The position numbers were made by a program, and so were the translations under genes. The notes below the pieces were generated by a model. The model was not told the DNA's origin. It did not search any database and saw only the letters and a list, made by a program, of their open reading frames with translations. Positions 20,277-32,720 of a DNA stretch of 64,000 bases are shown in pieces. Origin of the DNA: Glandiceps talaboti (lineage: Eukaryota > Hemichordata > Enteropneusta > Spengelidae); the NCBI RefSeq assembly GCF_964340395.1, contig NC_135564.1, positions 16,317,957 through 16,381,956 of the forward strand, written 5' to 3'. How positions within the stretch are numbered: position 1 is the stretch's first letter; the number at the start of each line of letters is the position of its first letter.

Positions 20277-22055
20277 ATGGCGGGTGTTAGTCTCGTAAGT
20301 TTGAGAAAGTCTCACAAATCCTTATTGATCGACAAGATCAGACACCAAAGAGATGATGAGGTGTTCTGTGATATGACGTTACGTGTAGAAGGGCGAGAAT
20401 TCAAGGCCCATCGTTGTGTGTTGGCAGCTTGCAGTCCGTACTTCGAGTCTATGCTACGGAGTGGTTTGAAAGAAGCGGAGACCGGAAATGTGGAACTGCA
20501 GTGTACGACCGCTGATGGTATGGAAGCAATTCTTGATTTTATATATTCTGGTACGATCAACTTGAACATGGACAATGTATTTGACATCTTGAAAGGTACA
20601 GATCACTTCATGATGACGCATCTGCAAGAGTACTGTGAAAGTTATCTCCAAGGACAGTTAAATTCAACCAACTGTCTCCAAATCAAGAAGATGGCTGAGC
20701 AGTTCAGAATGAAGAGTTTGTCAGCAGAGACGCAGAAAGTGTTGGGATATCACTTCAGTGAAATCATGCGACTAAATGAGGATGATATGCTGGCCCTATC
20801 AGCTGATGAATTGGGTTCGATAATATCAAATGAACATATACAAGTGAAGGAAGAAGATGTGTTCGAATTTCTAGTGAAATGGGTAAATGCTGATGAGGAA
20901 AATCGTAAATCGAAATTCCCAGAGTTGATGAGCCATATACGACTTGGACACGTGGACAAAAAATTCCTACTTGACCGGGTAGAAGTAGAGCCACTGGTGA
21001 AGGCAAGTCCTGAGTGTCAAAAGTATGTGATGGAAGTGACACGGTTCCATCTCTTAAACAACGATGACAACAGTGACAATATCAGACTGAAACCCAGACC
21101 TGAAATGTTGGTTGATGTCATTCTTGTCTCCAGTGGCATGACATGTAATTCAGATCGCATTAGAAACATTTGCCGAGGTGTAACTGTTGGAAATTCTCAT
21201 TTGGTCCTGAAAAGTATGCCTTATATGCTTGCATATGTTTTGAATGAAAATCGATGGATCAAACTGCCATCAGCTGACATTACAGTCAGATGTGAAAGTC
21301 CATCGGTAGTATTGAACAATAACTTCGTCATCTTATCAAAGTCGGCTACTGCAGTGTATAATCCATTGAGGAATGAATGGAATTATACAAAGCATCCGCC
21401 AAGTTTGCATTTGCATCAACGTGGTGTTGCTGCAGTATGCAATAAGCAAGTATATGTTATAGGTGGTAAGAGCAACTCAAAGTCCATAGAAATGTTGGAT
21501 TTTGACACAAACCGTTGGGTAGAAAAGAGGCCATCGGAACATCCCCATGTTTCATCCTGTGCTGTGGTTGTGAACGAGAGATACATCTATGTGATTGGAA
21601 GTGGTAACGTCTTTGACTGCTATGATACACACCAGGATGAATGGCAGAGTCTAAACGTTAATCTTGAAATGATGAGGAGTGATAGAGCACAGCAAATCCA
21701 TCCTCCTGTTGTCAGAAAAACGTCAGATGGTTACGAGATAACCCGCTTCGGCAGTTACAAGATCATCTTACCAGCTGATGAAAGCAGGCAACATGCAATA
21801 ACCTGTCAGGAAAATCATACACCACGTTTATCATTCCTGGAAAATAAAGTTCGTCATGCAGCTATTTGTGAAGTCCAAAATGAAGATATCTTCATAAATG
21901 GTGGAGAAATGAAGACCAACGGCAAGTTATCAAATGTAACTTGTTTATTCCAGTCTGCCACCAACTCATGGAAGAAACTTGCTCCAGCTCCAATTGCAGT
22001 GACCAGAGCAGCTTGTGGTTTAGTTCAGATACCAAAGAAATTCTTGAGAAAATAA
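20277..22055 (+). CDS. BTB-BACK-Kelch protein (KLHL family), intronless
   Basis: 592 residues from the ATG at 20277 (A at -3, G at +4); a longer open frame upstream begins only at a GTG. BTB domain about residues 18-125 (CDMTLRVEGREFKAHRCVLA at 31-50), BACK about 130-232 (KEEDVFEFLVKW 191-202, HIRLGHVDKKFLLD 220-233), Kelch-type repeats about 315-585 (VYVIGGKSN 392-400, YIYVIGSG 436-443). Proteins of this plan usually bind Cul3 through BTB-BACK and recruit substrates through the Kelch propeller; that role is inferred. Several blades lack the canonical double glycine. It is a clear paralogue of the gene at 38123-39889 and may be a retrogene or a member of an intronless KLHL expansion. An AATAAA at 22051-22056 overlaps the stop codon; another is at 22837-22842. 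Confidence 0.93.
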   Translation: MAGVSLVSLRKSHKSLLIDKIRHQRDDEVFCDMTLRVEGREFKAHRCVLAACSPYFESMLRSGLKEAETGNVELQCTTADGMEAILDFIYSGTINLNMDNVFDILKGTDHFMMTHLQEYCESYLQGQLNSTNCLQIKKMAEQFRMKSLSAETQKVLGYHFSEIMRLNEDDMLALSADELGSIISNEHIQVKEEDVFEFLVKWVNADEENRKSKFPELMSHIRLGHVDKKFLLDRVEVEPLVKASPECQKYVMEVTRFHLLNNDDNSDNIRLKPRPEMLVDVILVSSGMTCNSDRIRNICRGVTVGNSHLVLKSMPYMLAYVLNENRWIKLPSADITVRCESPSVVLNNNFVILSKSATAVYNPLRNEWNYTKHPPSLHLHQRGVAAVCNKQVYVIGGKSNSKSIEMLDFDTNRWVEKRPSEHPHVSSCAVVVNERYIYVIGSGNVFDCYDTHQDEWQSLNVNLEMMRSDRAQQIHPPVVRKTSDGYEITRFGSYKIILPADESRQHAITCQENHTPRLSFLENKVRHAAICEVQNEDIFINGGEMKTNGKLSNVTCLFQSATNSWKKLAPAPIAVTRAACGLVQIPKKFLRK

Positions 22056-25000
22056 ACATGAATGCTTTTCCTAGAGGAGAACTTGTAATACGAAAAAAAA
22101 CAATGCATTGAGACGTGGATTAGCTGCAACTGAGATATTTTTCTACCAAATAACCAAATGCATATTCACTAAAAATTGGTCACTTCTTCATAAAAATACA
22201 TCGTATCTGTTCATGGGCAATATTATATGGAACTAGCATCATGGCAATAACAATCTTGAGCAAAAGCTTGCATTTGATTCTGTCACCATGTTAAACTATA
22301 CTGGTGTAAGTGGAGTATCACTTTTCGATCAGACAACCACAAAATATGCCCTGAAAATTGTTGAAATACCAATTAGACATTGTACATTTTAACCAGTCGA
22401 TGATATTATCCATTTTTAAGCTGTAAGAAATACTATCAGGTTGAAATCGTAAGGGCTGATGAGTGCACAGATTTTTGGGTGCGGACCCAAATATTACTTT
22501 GATTTGATTTATCATGTATTGTATATTGTGTATACTTTTTACAAATACAGAACTGCACAGGTGAAGCAATTTTATTCACAGTGCAGTTATTGTACCTATA
22601 TTATATTATTATTATAACAGAACAGAACATTTTCCAAAAAATAGTTCCAATTGCAAGTAGTGCAGTTTTGATTTGATAACCGTGGACAAGAAACTTTGTT
22701 TCAATGATCATAAATGTCGATACATACCACATTATTTAAAAACTAATTTCATCTCATTTTTATTGACATCCCCATTGTGAGTGACATTCAATGTTCCCTC
22801 TTAACTTTTTGAGACTAAAGCAATTTAAAGAGAAAGAATAAAATGGAAAGGGTGACATGGCAGCAGCGGGGGAATGATCCAGAAGGGGGTATCCCCCCCC
22901 CCCCCCTTTTCCGCTGAATGCGAGAAGCAAAATCATTACGTTTATTTGCAATATGAAGCTAACCTTTTTTTTAACCTGTTCTTGGATGCTGAATAGAAAC
23001 TCTATGGCAACATTTCATTAATTATACTTTATTTGTATATATTTTCATTCTTGATGCTCAAGGATATAAGGTTGCGCAAAACAAGTACCGCATAAATAAG
23101 CTTAGCGGGCTGGTGTCATTGTAGTATTGGACTGGGCGGGGAGAGCTTAGCGAGGAACACTGGTGTCATTGTAGTATTGGAATGGGCGGGGGGGGGGGGG
23201 GGGGGGCTCAGTGTTCTCTGCAGTCCTTTCACCAGTGGAATGAATGAAAGTAGGAGAAACAACAAACAACACAAGTACAACTGGAAATAGTATATCCTCT
23301 TATACCAACATTGGCACTCAATTTCCACAGATGGCAATACGATAGGATCTGTGCGAGGGGTGGGGGTGGGGGGTGGGGAGGCTTCCTTTTTTACTGAGTA
23401 ATATGATGTCATGATGTTAACATCCGGTCTAACACTTTAATGAGTATTTGACTTTGAGAATGAATTATATACTTCCAAGGCAGTTGAAGTGATACAGGGC
23501 TGTTGTGCTGTTATAGGTCTGTGCTGGGCTGTAATAATCATACACCACTATAGTCATGACATTCATTATGAATACAAAGCATCCAGGATGCAAGAACTAA
23601 TGAACCCATTTGACTGAACATTTTATTTCAAATAAATCTGTATTACAAACTCTGTACAATTGCATTCATATTTAGTCAAGTACTAGAGGGTGACCACAAC
23701 AGAATGTATCTACAGAGAACACTTAAGATGAAAATTAAGTAAACTTAGAAATTCTGGTTGTTCTTGTACTCGACTACAGCCCATAGACTTGGCTGACTCC
23801 TCACTTACAATTACTTGCGATTTCAGAGAAACATCAAGTTGATCTTGTACTTTTGTAGGGTGTCCTTGCTATGGGCTATTGCATCATGGGAGTCATCAGA
23901 AATAAGATATTCATGGTTGCACACTGAATATTCATGAGAGATGTTTTACACTGAAGGGAGTGAGCACTCAGGACTCATCGTGTGCAACCATAAATATATT
24001 ATTTCTACTAACTCCAATGATGCAAATGGCTCGTAGCAAAAAAAGTCGATAAAAGCACAAGATCAACTTGATGTTTCTCTGAAATCACAAGTAATTGTAG
24101 GTGATGTACAATCGTGAAATGACTCTCCAGAAAGTATATTTTATGAAAATCACTTCATTTTGCTGAGTGGTGTTCCACAGTTGTATTTTGAAGTCAGTGT
24201 AAACAAGTTTGTATCGTAGGTAATTAAAAAAATTTACTGATTGTATATTCATATTTCAATTTTTGTAACATTAAATATACGATAGTCCACTCAGTCTCAG
24301 TACTCTGGGTTCGTAGTTACAAATGAAAATTTAGATTTACAATTCTAAGAGAGTTGTTCAAATTTCGGAAGTGAATCACACATTTTCACTGATAATTGTA
24401 TAATCATTGTCAGCTGGGTGTAGTACTTCTCATTTCCCATGTTATGTATTTGGTGAGCCACACAACAGCAGACATGGAAATATACCACTGACATGACATC
24501 AGCAAAAATTTGGGACTTGCTTCCAAAAATATTTTGATATTAATCTTTTGTAACTTTAAACAAAATATACTCATCTGTATTCTAGCAAGTGATTGAAGAG
24601 CGCCCTCAGTGGCATAACTTTAAATTAATATGATTATGATTGAAGGAATGTTATAGTCTGTATTACTTATCCAAGGTACAGTTTTGTTTTCTACTACAAT
24701 CTATTGGTGCTAAAATATTGAGATGTGTAGGGTAGTGACAACTCCAGGCAGATCCTAAAGACATCTCACCTGCTTACATGTCAATAAACTTATTTAGTAT
24801 AATAGATTTGTGTTGCAGTTTTTGAATAATTGAAGTAATAATCATCTTTATTTATACTGGATAGTTCTCTAAGTATATAAACACTTGTCTCCCAAGAAGT
24901 CCAGTGAGGGCCATCACTCATGGGTAATGCAGGAGGATACCGGAGTACCCGGGGAAAGCCCATGTTTTTCAGAAGAGTCAAACTGATTGACACTCTTCTT

Positions 25001-27400
25001 ACTTACAGTATGGAAAATATAATCCTCAGCCGCAGTGGTAATATAAAACATAAGAGGGAAGTGGTTTAGCCACTCTGCTACCGGCAACCCCTTATGAAAT
25101 CAGATTGTGGATTGGCCATTCTTGTAAGCCAGGGGATATTTTCTAACTGACACTATAACCCAGATGAAATCAGAATGATACTTGTGGTGTGGCCATTCAT
25201 GTAAGCCAGGGGATACTTCCCAGCAAACAAAAATGGTAAAGAGTTGTCCCAATGAGATCAGTTATTCCTGAAGAAGGGTGTGACTGTCACGTTAAATTAC
25301 ACTTCAGTGTTCATATATGGTACTCTGGTATGGATATTATGGTGTATGTTGTGGCCTTTTCATCTCATTGTCTATAATATTGTAACCCCATTATCTTAAT
25401 CTGTACCCCATAGACAATAACATAACCCTCCCATCCTTCAATTGTACCCCACTGACAATAATGTACCTTTCTTCACCCCCATTGACTAGTGTACCATTCT
25501 TCACCCTCATTTGTACCCCACTGACTATAATGTATCCCTCTTCATCCTCATTTGAATTGTACCCCAGTCTATTATATACCCCCTCAATAACATTTATGTT
25601 CCAACCCAAGTATAGTAGTACATGTACACATGACATGTTCTCATTTCCTGCCAATAATGCAATTCATAAAGGTATATGTGAAGCTGTGTGCCCCATTCAA
25701 TCCCCTTGTACTGCTTTGATGAAAGTTTTGTGATAAAGTAACATAATTGGCCTTGCATTGTTCACTATCACTTCCGTACATCGACATAATATTCTGGTAA
25801 ATGAGGCTTTGGTTTACTAAGATATACACCAAACTATACAACAGTGATAAGCTATTGAATTGAATGGATGTTGGTTTGATTATAGTCTCAGTAGGGTAGC
25901 TCTCTCAAAACTAGTTCCATAAATTTAGTGTACTGTTTTCAGACTCCAAATGTTTACACTATCTTGATTGATAATAGTGTGATTAGATTTACACAACATA
26001 GGAACTGCCATTACTCACTTGTGTACTCTACCACATAGAACAACAATTTTAGTTTGTTTCCATCTTTGTGAACTGAAGCCTTAATAGACCTATTGCCAAT
26101 CCCAAGATGCATTGCTCGTCTCTCCATACAATGCCATGTATTGTGTACATGCTGAGGGGTTTGCACTCGCTACTCAGGGGGGATGGTTGTCACCTGATCG
26201 TACCTTGGGTTCACCTGTAAAATCATTGCCTGTCATTGATGGCGTTTAGTCTTTCTATAAAATCACTCATAATCAAAGAGGTTAACATGTGTTTCCATAA
26301 TTTCCTGATGAAAATGTTATTTCAAACATAATATAGACAAAACAAGACTAAATGTAATAACATAAGCGACACCATCTCGCGAAATGCATCTTGTAACTGG
26401 AAAATAGACTATTACCAGGGTAATATCTTAGTGGTGGATAAGTAGCACTAGAAATCGTTGAAGGCAGTATTGTGGCAAATTTGTCGGATATATCTCATTC
26501 AAAGAAATATCAAAACATATCATTTTGGCCAATTTATTTATTTACCAAAATGTACCATTTACAAAAAAAAATACAGCTCTTTGTTGTACAGTATTCTTTA
26601 AGGGATCTTGCAAAAGTTGCTCACAAAATATTTGAAAATTGTGTGTCCTGAACTAAAAGTAATTGGCAGTAACAGACAAGGTGACATTTGAAAGGGTTAT
26701 AAATCCGTGAAAAACATGTAATGAAAAAATAGTAGCAGTAAACAAAATGGCTTGAATCTTGGACTAGTTTGGCTCTTCAGATTTTTTAAAAAGCAGTTTC
26801 AATTGAACATTTTTGAATTTCTGTATCACAATTCTCTGTACCTCGGTATCATTTTACCTCATGCTCGAGGGTCAAAATAGAACAAGATGGTTGACTTGTA
26901 CTCATGCGTGCCTATAGTAATGCATATGTAGCAAGTGGAGTGGATGTTATGATGTCGGCTAAGAAATTGAATGTATATTATTTTTATGATGTGCCTAGGG
27001 AGTAATATTCTATTTCAGGTACCGAGAATTACATGCTCGTGTCTTCTATGAAGTGACAGACTTTTGAAATGTTACCATTTTCTGGCCATGTCTCCCATCA
27101 AAAGTAAAAGTCCTAAATATCCTAGTTTCATGGTAAGCAGAGATCTCAATAGCCCAATTTGGTTGAAGCACCTAACCACTCAATACACAGTAGGCACATT
27201 ATATACTGACCACTATAAGGACGGATAGTATAAACAACATTGTCAACATTTACACTGACAAATAATCCATTGCGAATACAAACCTATTGCTTTCATTTGT
27301 AAAATAATTCACTGAACGGTCCTGTTTACTTCCATAGCTTACAGAATGCTTTTAGTGTAAATTTATATAGTTAGTTTATATATCCTGTAGTTTCGTAAAT
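22056..27400. other. Gene-free interval with dispersed repeats
   Basis: I find no convincing exon. It holds homopolymer C and G tracts (about 22891-22906 and 23190-23206), a block at about 23450-23650 related to 33885-34085, a foldback element at 23800-24110, a copy of the window's first 150 bases at 24665-24790, a stretch of loosely repeated 'gtaccccactgacaataatgta' type sequence at about 25380-25570, and blocks related to 51400-51620 (about 25840-26070) and 36445-36650 (about 26835-27050). The 3' UTR of DUT probably lies at its right edge. Confidence 0.5.
23800..24110. mobile_element. Foldback/MITE-like element
   Basis: The left arm (about 23803-23870, with gagaaacatcaagttgatct) is the reverse complement of the right arm (about 24045-24105, with agatcaacttgatgtttctc). 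The complementarity continues inwards with mismatches (catcatgggagtcatcagaa against ctaactccaatgatgcaaat). No frame inside. Typical of a non-autonomous palindromic element. Confidence 0.65.
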
Positions 27401-30400
27401 TTACTGTTTTCCAGTTGATCCAAAGCCTCCCTCTCCTCTCTCTGTTTCTTCTAATTTCTGTAACAATAAATACGAATATTTAGAACGATACACATCACTT
27501 TGTTACCTGTAGGACCTGGATATGTATATTATATGTATAATTGGTACACTGTAATATAGTATACAGTACTCTGATAGAACGAATGGAGTCGTAAATGCAA
27601 ATTTCTACTCCAAATTTTTCCTGAACGAATCTCAGTTTCTTTTTGGTAACAAAAATCACAAAACCTGAAACAAAAACACCTTACCAGTAACCAATATTGC
27701 TGCCTTTTATTGTCTGGCCAAACAGATATCCAAGCAATGTTGTTAAGTTTTATCTCATGACTTGACCAAAATCCAAACATGTTATCATCTGACATGACAT
27801 GCGCTGAAGTTCAATTGTTAAATTTTAGTCAACTGAATGTCTTAATAATACCAGAATGAATGTTTACTTTCATTGTTGTCCTTGTACGTTTTAACTGATG
27901 ATGGTAATTCACTGTCAGTGTAAAGAAAGTGTAGCATACAATGTTGGTTACGATGTATGTCCCACCATAAGCAATGAGTCGGGCGATAAAAATCATAAAA
28001 TGAAGCAATGGTAGTAAGATTTTTGTCCCGACAACCACGCAACCTTTTGTTTCAGGTTTCATGCTTTTCGCTGTAACATCTAGGCACTGCATTGACTATA
28101 CTTAGGTTGAAGGAAGCAATATGCAATCCATCAAATGAAGGCCAACCTAAATCAGGATGTAGGCATTGAGAACCCAGCTGTATCACTCCAACTTGTTTCA
28201 CATATCTTGAGTGAGACAGTGTTGACAACCCATTGTAATCACATAAAAGACGTTTCCAAACTTTGCCATGATTTTCATACTAGTGACGACACTTTGTTTC
28301 TCAGAGAGTATAAATTTTCATTTGGTAATTTGTGGTTTTTAAGAATATTTGACATTCTCACACCTGTTTGTGAAATAAACAAAATAATTCACATTATGTG
28401 TCACTATCTCGGTGATGGATCATCTCGCCCCATTTCAACTCACCCCAATTCAAGTGCATCAGATTTCTGGGCTGATTGTTTTTTTGTTTTTTTTCAGTAT
28501 CTGTTTACAATAAGGGTCTGGTTTTCCTACTAAAACAAGGGAGGGATAAACAAAACTCAAAACGATTTTTACGTCTTTGAACACGTAGTATTGTAACGTC
28601 TTTTATAACTAAAATACAGGCACACGGATTCATATTGCAAAGATCTGTAAATTACTTTACTATGTGATTTTGAAAGAGTAGGGAGACTTGAAAATGGGAC
28701 GACTTGAAATGGGGTAAGTTGAAATCGGGGCGAAATGAATCGCAATCATTATATCAACATACTGACCTCACACTCTTCAAGTTCTGGCAGGAAGATCCTT
28801 TCACAAATAAGTTGAGCTATCTTATCACCTTTGCTGACTGCAATGAAAAGAAAATGTCTCAAATCACACATTATCATCAGTACATAACGAGAGAAACATT
28901 CATTTTCCCTTCCCAACATACACATATTAACTTGCATTATACCATGCATGAGCTAAATTGATAAACAAATATGAAATATATACTCTGGAAAACGAGCGGC
29001 ACAACACAGGTTTATGTATCAGTTCTGTTCTCAAAATACAAGTAATATTTCAAATTGCCATTAATATAATTATCTTCCTCAATTTTCAAATTAAGTTCGT
29101 TGCAAATTTATCGTAATTATATTATTCTCCAATAACTTTTTTCGTTTAGCCAAACAGTGATTTTTTTCACCTTTTTTTCATGCAGAAGTGATCATAGGAA
29201 GTTTTTTAACCAAAGATAGTTGAGTGCAAAGCCTCCTTTGAAAAACTTTCAAAATTTATCATTCTAAAAAACCATTAGTAAAATTTGATTCAAAACTTTT
29301 CTGATTCAATTTCATTGCAAAATGTGTTTCTACATATTATATGACAAAAATATAATTCATTTCATGTAATTTTTGCTAACTCATTAAACTTTGAGAAATA
29401 CACAAATAAACTATTAGTTGTCCAAATATTTTAGCTGACACAGTAATTCCTCGTAATTGCTAACTGTTAGACCCTTGGGCAATTCTGTAAATGTGACCAT
29501 GGGTCACATAGTTCCAAAGGTGTTGTCAACGGCTTGCCAGAGTCTACAAAAAGTCAGACCATACTGTGCACCAGAGATACTGCCAACCTCAGCTTTTTGT
29601 TCTGCAATGTTCCATGTGTCGATCTAAGTCTTACTCTAAGACTAAATATAATTCAGTGAAACCTAAGACCAGAAGACTTACTTTCAAATGCTTCATCACC
29701 AAAATTAAACAAAATTACTTTAACATGTCCTCTGTAGTCTTGATCAATCACTCCAGCTGAAGACACAAAAATCGAAATATCATTAAAACGAAAGTCAAAC
29801 TCATTCTATCATCACGATGTCTATCATGCTGATTAACAGAGACCAAACAAGAGAGAAAAAGAAACCTTATGAGCAATGAACACAGAATTAGATCATTTTG
29901 ATACAGTTTGATACAGCGTACATGGCAAACTCAAGTACAATCAAAACTGGTGTACACATGTGTGGAAAAATTTCATTTTCCTTCTGTGTGTGTGCTTCAT
30001 ATGAAAGTTCTGAAAACAGAAACTATGAAAAATAATATTCTATGGTGAGTTTCTTTCATTTATAGCAAACCCAAAAACCTTATTCAAAAAGCGGCAAAGC
30101 CTATAGCCTTGCTTCAATAACTGATTCCTAAGTTGGCCACCCATATAGGCAGGGGGACCTGTGAATCTATCTAGATCCTTAGGTTAAAGGTTAAAGCTTT
30201 ATAACAAGAGTTGGCTTCTCACCACTGCCTTGAGGAAAGAAGGTACAAATCAGGATACATTCACGTTATGTACCAGTTGGCACATTAGCTCAGCTGGTTA
30301 GAGCACTCTGACTACTGTTTAGGGGATGTGGGTACAATTCCTACATTACTGTGTGTTACTTTTCTTTCCTTTCCTTTCTTCATTTATAAGGAATTAAAAA

Positions 30401-32607
30401 TTACTTTATGGTATGTTTCTTTCATTTATAGCACCCCCCCCCCCCCAATATCTTTGATATGCATGTTCTCAAGTGATGGGGATGGGAAACAACACACACA
30501 CACACACACACACACACAGATTACCATCTTATCTCAGCAATGAATGCAGACTCACCTCCAACATCTATAGAATGATTTGCAGCTAAACCTGACCTTGGTG
30601 CAATTCTACCATAGCAACCATCTGGTAATGCAATCTTTATGTCAGTTTTGACCATAAATTTACCCCTTGCTGGAACAATACAATCATATGCACTGGAAGA
30701 AAACCCCAAAAGACAGTACAAACAATATCAGTTTGGTGTTTGAATTTGCCATGAATATTGGTAGAACTAGTATAAAGTTGGTCTCGGATTCAGATTCACA
30801 TTGGGAAGGACAAAGTCAAACTCCAAACACTGCATTTCCCATAATGCCTCAAGTGTACAGCTGGCCTTTTCTCAGAGAGGTCAAGATTGTGTCGATCACA
30901 AGATTTAGGACTGATGGAAATAACTATCACAGGGAACCTTGCACACCCCTGTAACATACATACCTAGGACAGGGTTGTGGACATAGCTGTACCATCTCAG
31001 TGGAGCCATGGGGACTGTACCAGCTATGTGTACAATATCCCTGTAACAGCTCTGGCCAACACACTAGGTGTAACATACCTAGATTTGTCAGATGTGTAAC
31101 TGGTATGTCAACATCACTGTAATATGGATGTTGAAAATAGCAATGCAGCATTGGTTTTTACAACATCCATGTGCAAGAGCTTTTTCCCACAACCATGTAC
31201 CAGCTATGTTAGCATAGCTGTAACATGTGTATTTCCCACAGCCATGTACCACACTGTACAACATTTTACCCACAACTCTCTCTGATTTGTAGTGTTGGAC
31301 ATCATCTCCTTGAAGTCAGACAAATCTCACCAGTGTATAGGGTTTTGTAAGAACATTTTTTCCAATTGGCAAGCGTAGAATTGCCACTGATGAGTTTCTG
31401 AATACCCATTTTCATCGGTTCTGGTATCAGTGATTTATTGTAGATCATACACACTGACTACCCAAGTTATTGACACTTTGACAGTGAAAAGTGTTTTATT
31501 CACAGCACATGCTTAATTTAGTTGTTAGTTCATTTTTATACAAAATTTAGAACTTTATTTTTGATTCCTAAGCGTTCTTTTGCTACATATTAATTAAACT
31601 TAATTACATGCTTAAAATGTTGAAAAGTATGGATTATTGAAAAAGTTATAAAATAAGGAACCTCCAAGCATATCAATCAGAGAGAGTTGTGGGTAACATA
31701 TTGTACAGTGTACCACTACCAGCTATGTGAGCAATCCTAGCCCAGTCAGATATGAATAAAAGGGTTGCTACAGGGTATTATTCCACCATAGCTGTTACAT
31801 GTATGTGTGTGCATGGATGTATTAGTAATACAAATGTACATCCGTGGTGTGTGCTAGGTATGTAGTACACAGCTATAGTACTGTAACTGGGATGTACAAA
31901 ACAGTCATGGCACAGGGGCAGTATTCCACATCCATGCTACAAGCATATTTTTCACAACCATGTACCACTGAGGGCAGCAGTGGAAAAATATACCCTGTAA
32001 GTTGTAACAGGACTGAGGCACACAGCTGGTACATAGCTGAGCTCTTCTCCCTAGCACTGGGATGTGGCCTCATCCTAGCAGTAGCACTAGGATGTACATG
32101 GTTCTCTTGAGTGCATGCACTGTGTAGTAATAATGGTATTTCTTAGATTGTTGTTTTCCTTGCCTACAGACTACAGTGTAGTACAGGCTTGAAGCTGACT
32201 ATATTTGGGTAATTTCCCCTACCTTTACGGAAAGAGCATTGTACATTCTAGGGTAAAACGTATATTGATGCGTTTGTAGTAACACAGGATAATTTCCTTG
32301 TGAAAACAACAATCTAAAGCACTATAACATGTGCAGTCGTACAGTGTACGTGCTTCCCGTGCATAAAAGACAAGTGATGTACTATTTACCTTCTCAAATC
32401 ATAACCAGCTGCAAGTTTAGAGCCTCTCGTTGGTGTAAAAGCATTAGATGTGATTTTGGCGAACTTCAAGATAACGTTATTTACGGGCATTTCGAGTTTT
32501 TGTCGCTTACGATCGGGGGAACCTGACGACGTCGTTGATGGCATTGGCACTTGCCTGAATGTCATGGAATGAATTTCGCGCCAAAATGCTAGTGATATTC
32601 GTCTCAT
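27401..32607 (-). CDS. DUT: dUTPase (deoxyuridine 5'-triphosphate nucleotidohydrolase), five exons
   Basis: Joined from exons 32607-32390, 30692-30556, 29756-29682, 28837-28767 and 27457-27401, all with GT-AG borders and matching phase, giving 185 residues. It hydrolyses dUTP to dUMP and pyrophosphate, keeping uracil out of DNA and feeding dTMP synthesis; the family works as a homotrimer. All five motifs are visible: AAGYDL 66-71, APRSGLA 104-110, GVIDQDYRG 120-128, [10 protein letters not shown] 147-156 and the Gly-rich [11 protein letters not shown] 174-184. The first 40 residues are extra to the core: an Arg-rich start could act as a mitochondrial presequence, while Met15 and the basic PDRKRQK (31-37) would suit a nuclear form; this mimics the known dual isoforms but is inferred. 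Introns carry repeats. Confidence 0.95.
27655..28070. repeat. Inverted repeat in the last DUT intron
   Basis: The segment near 27652-27690 (aaaacctgaaacaaaa) is complementary to that near 28030-28062 (ttttgtttcaggttt), about 350 bp apart. The arms resemble those of the foldback pair at 46468-47445 in a PRPF3 intron, so both may belong to one MITE family. Confidence 0.5.
30041..30433. repeat. Probable SINE insertion with tRNA-like segment in DUT intron 2
   Basis: A 27-bp imperfect direct repeat (tatggtgagtttctttcatt at 30041 and tatggtatgtttctttcatt at 30407) brackets the region, as a target duplication would. Inside, 30279-30348 has a perfect four-pair D arm (gctc/gagc) with A-box-like tagctcagctgg, and a T arm gtggg/cctac with a damaged B box ggtacaattcc. 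The anticodon arm does not fold, so I take this as a tRNA-derived SINE remnant and not a working tRNA. Confidence 0.4.
31240..31715. repeat. Inverted repeat in DUT intron 1
   Basis: The segment 31250-31292 (acaacattttacccacaact) is complementary to 31672-31712 (agttgtgggtaacatattgt). The left arm plus its inner flank (to about 31400) also recurs, reverse-complemented, at about 48120-48275 in PRPF3. The neighbouring 30950-32110 is full of variants of cagctatgt/tgtaacatg and looks cryptically repetitive. Confidence 0.6.
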
Positions 32608-32720
32608 TTGTTTGGAATGGGGTCAAAGTTGATTCGAATGCAAGATCACTGATTGGTTAATACTGACCCATAAGGTCACATACCTTTGAAAATGGCGGGA
32701 GTTAGTTACATCCGTGGTTG
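32608..32720 (-). promoter_or_regulatory. DUT promoter with CCAAT box; copy of the Kelch gene 5' segment
   Basis: A CCAAT box in the DUT orientation lies at 32656-32652, about 45 bp before the DUT ATG. On the plus strand about 65 bp here (tgattggttaatactgaccc through aaaatggcggga) match the segment just before and over the Kelch gene start at 20235-20300. The plus-strand ATG at 32692 opens only 18 codons, so the shared aaaatggcgg is more likely a promoter element (YY1-like) than a start. Confidence 0.55.

Noticed and set aside
28135-28533. 132-codon plus-strand frame
   Set aside because: It lies within a DUT intron, crosses a T-rich tract, and shows no domain or splice support.
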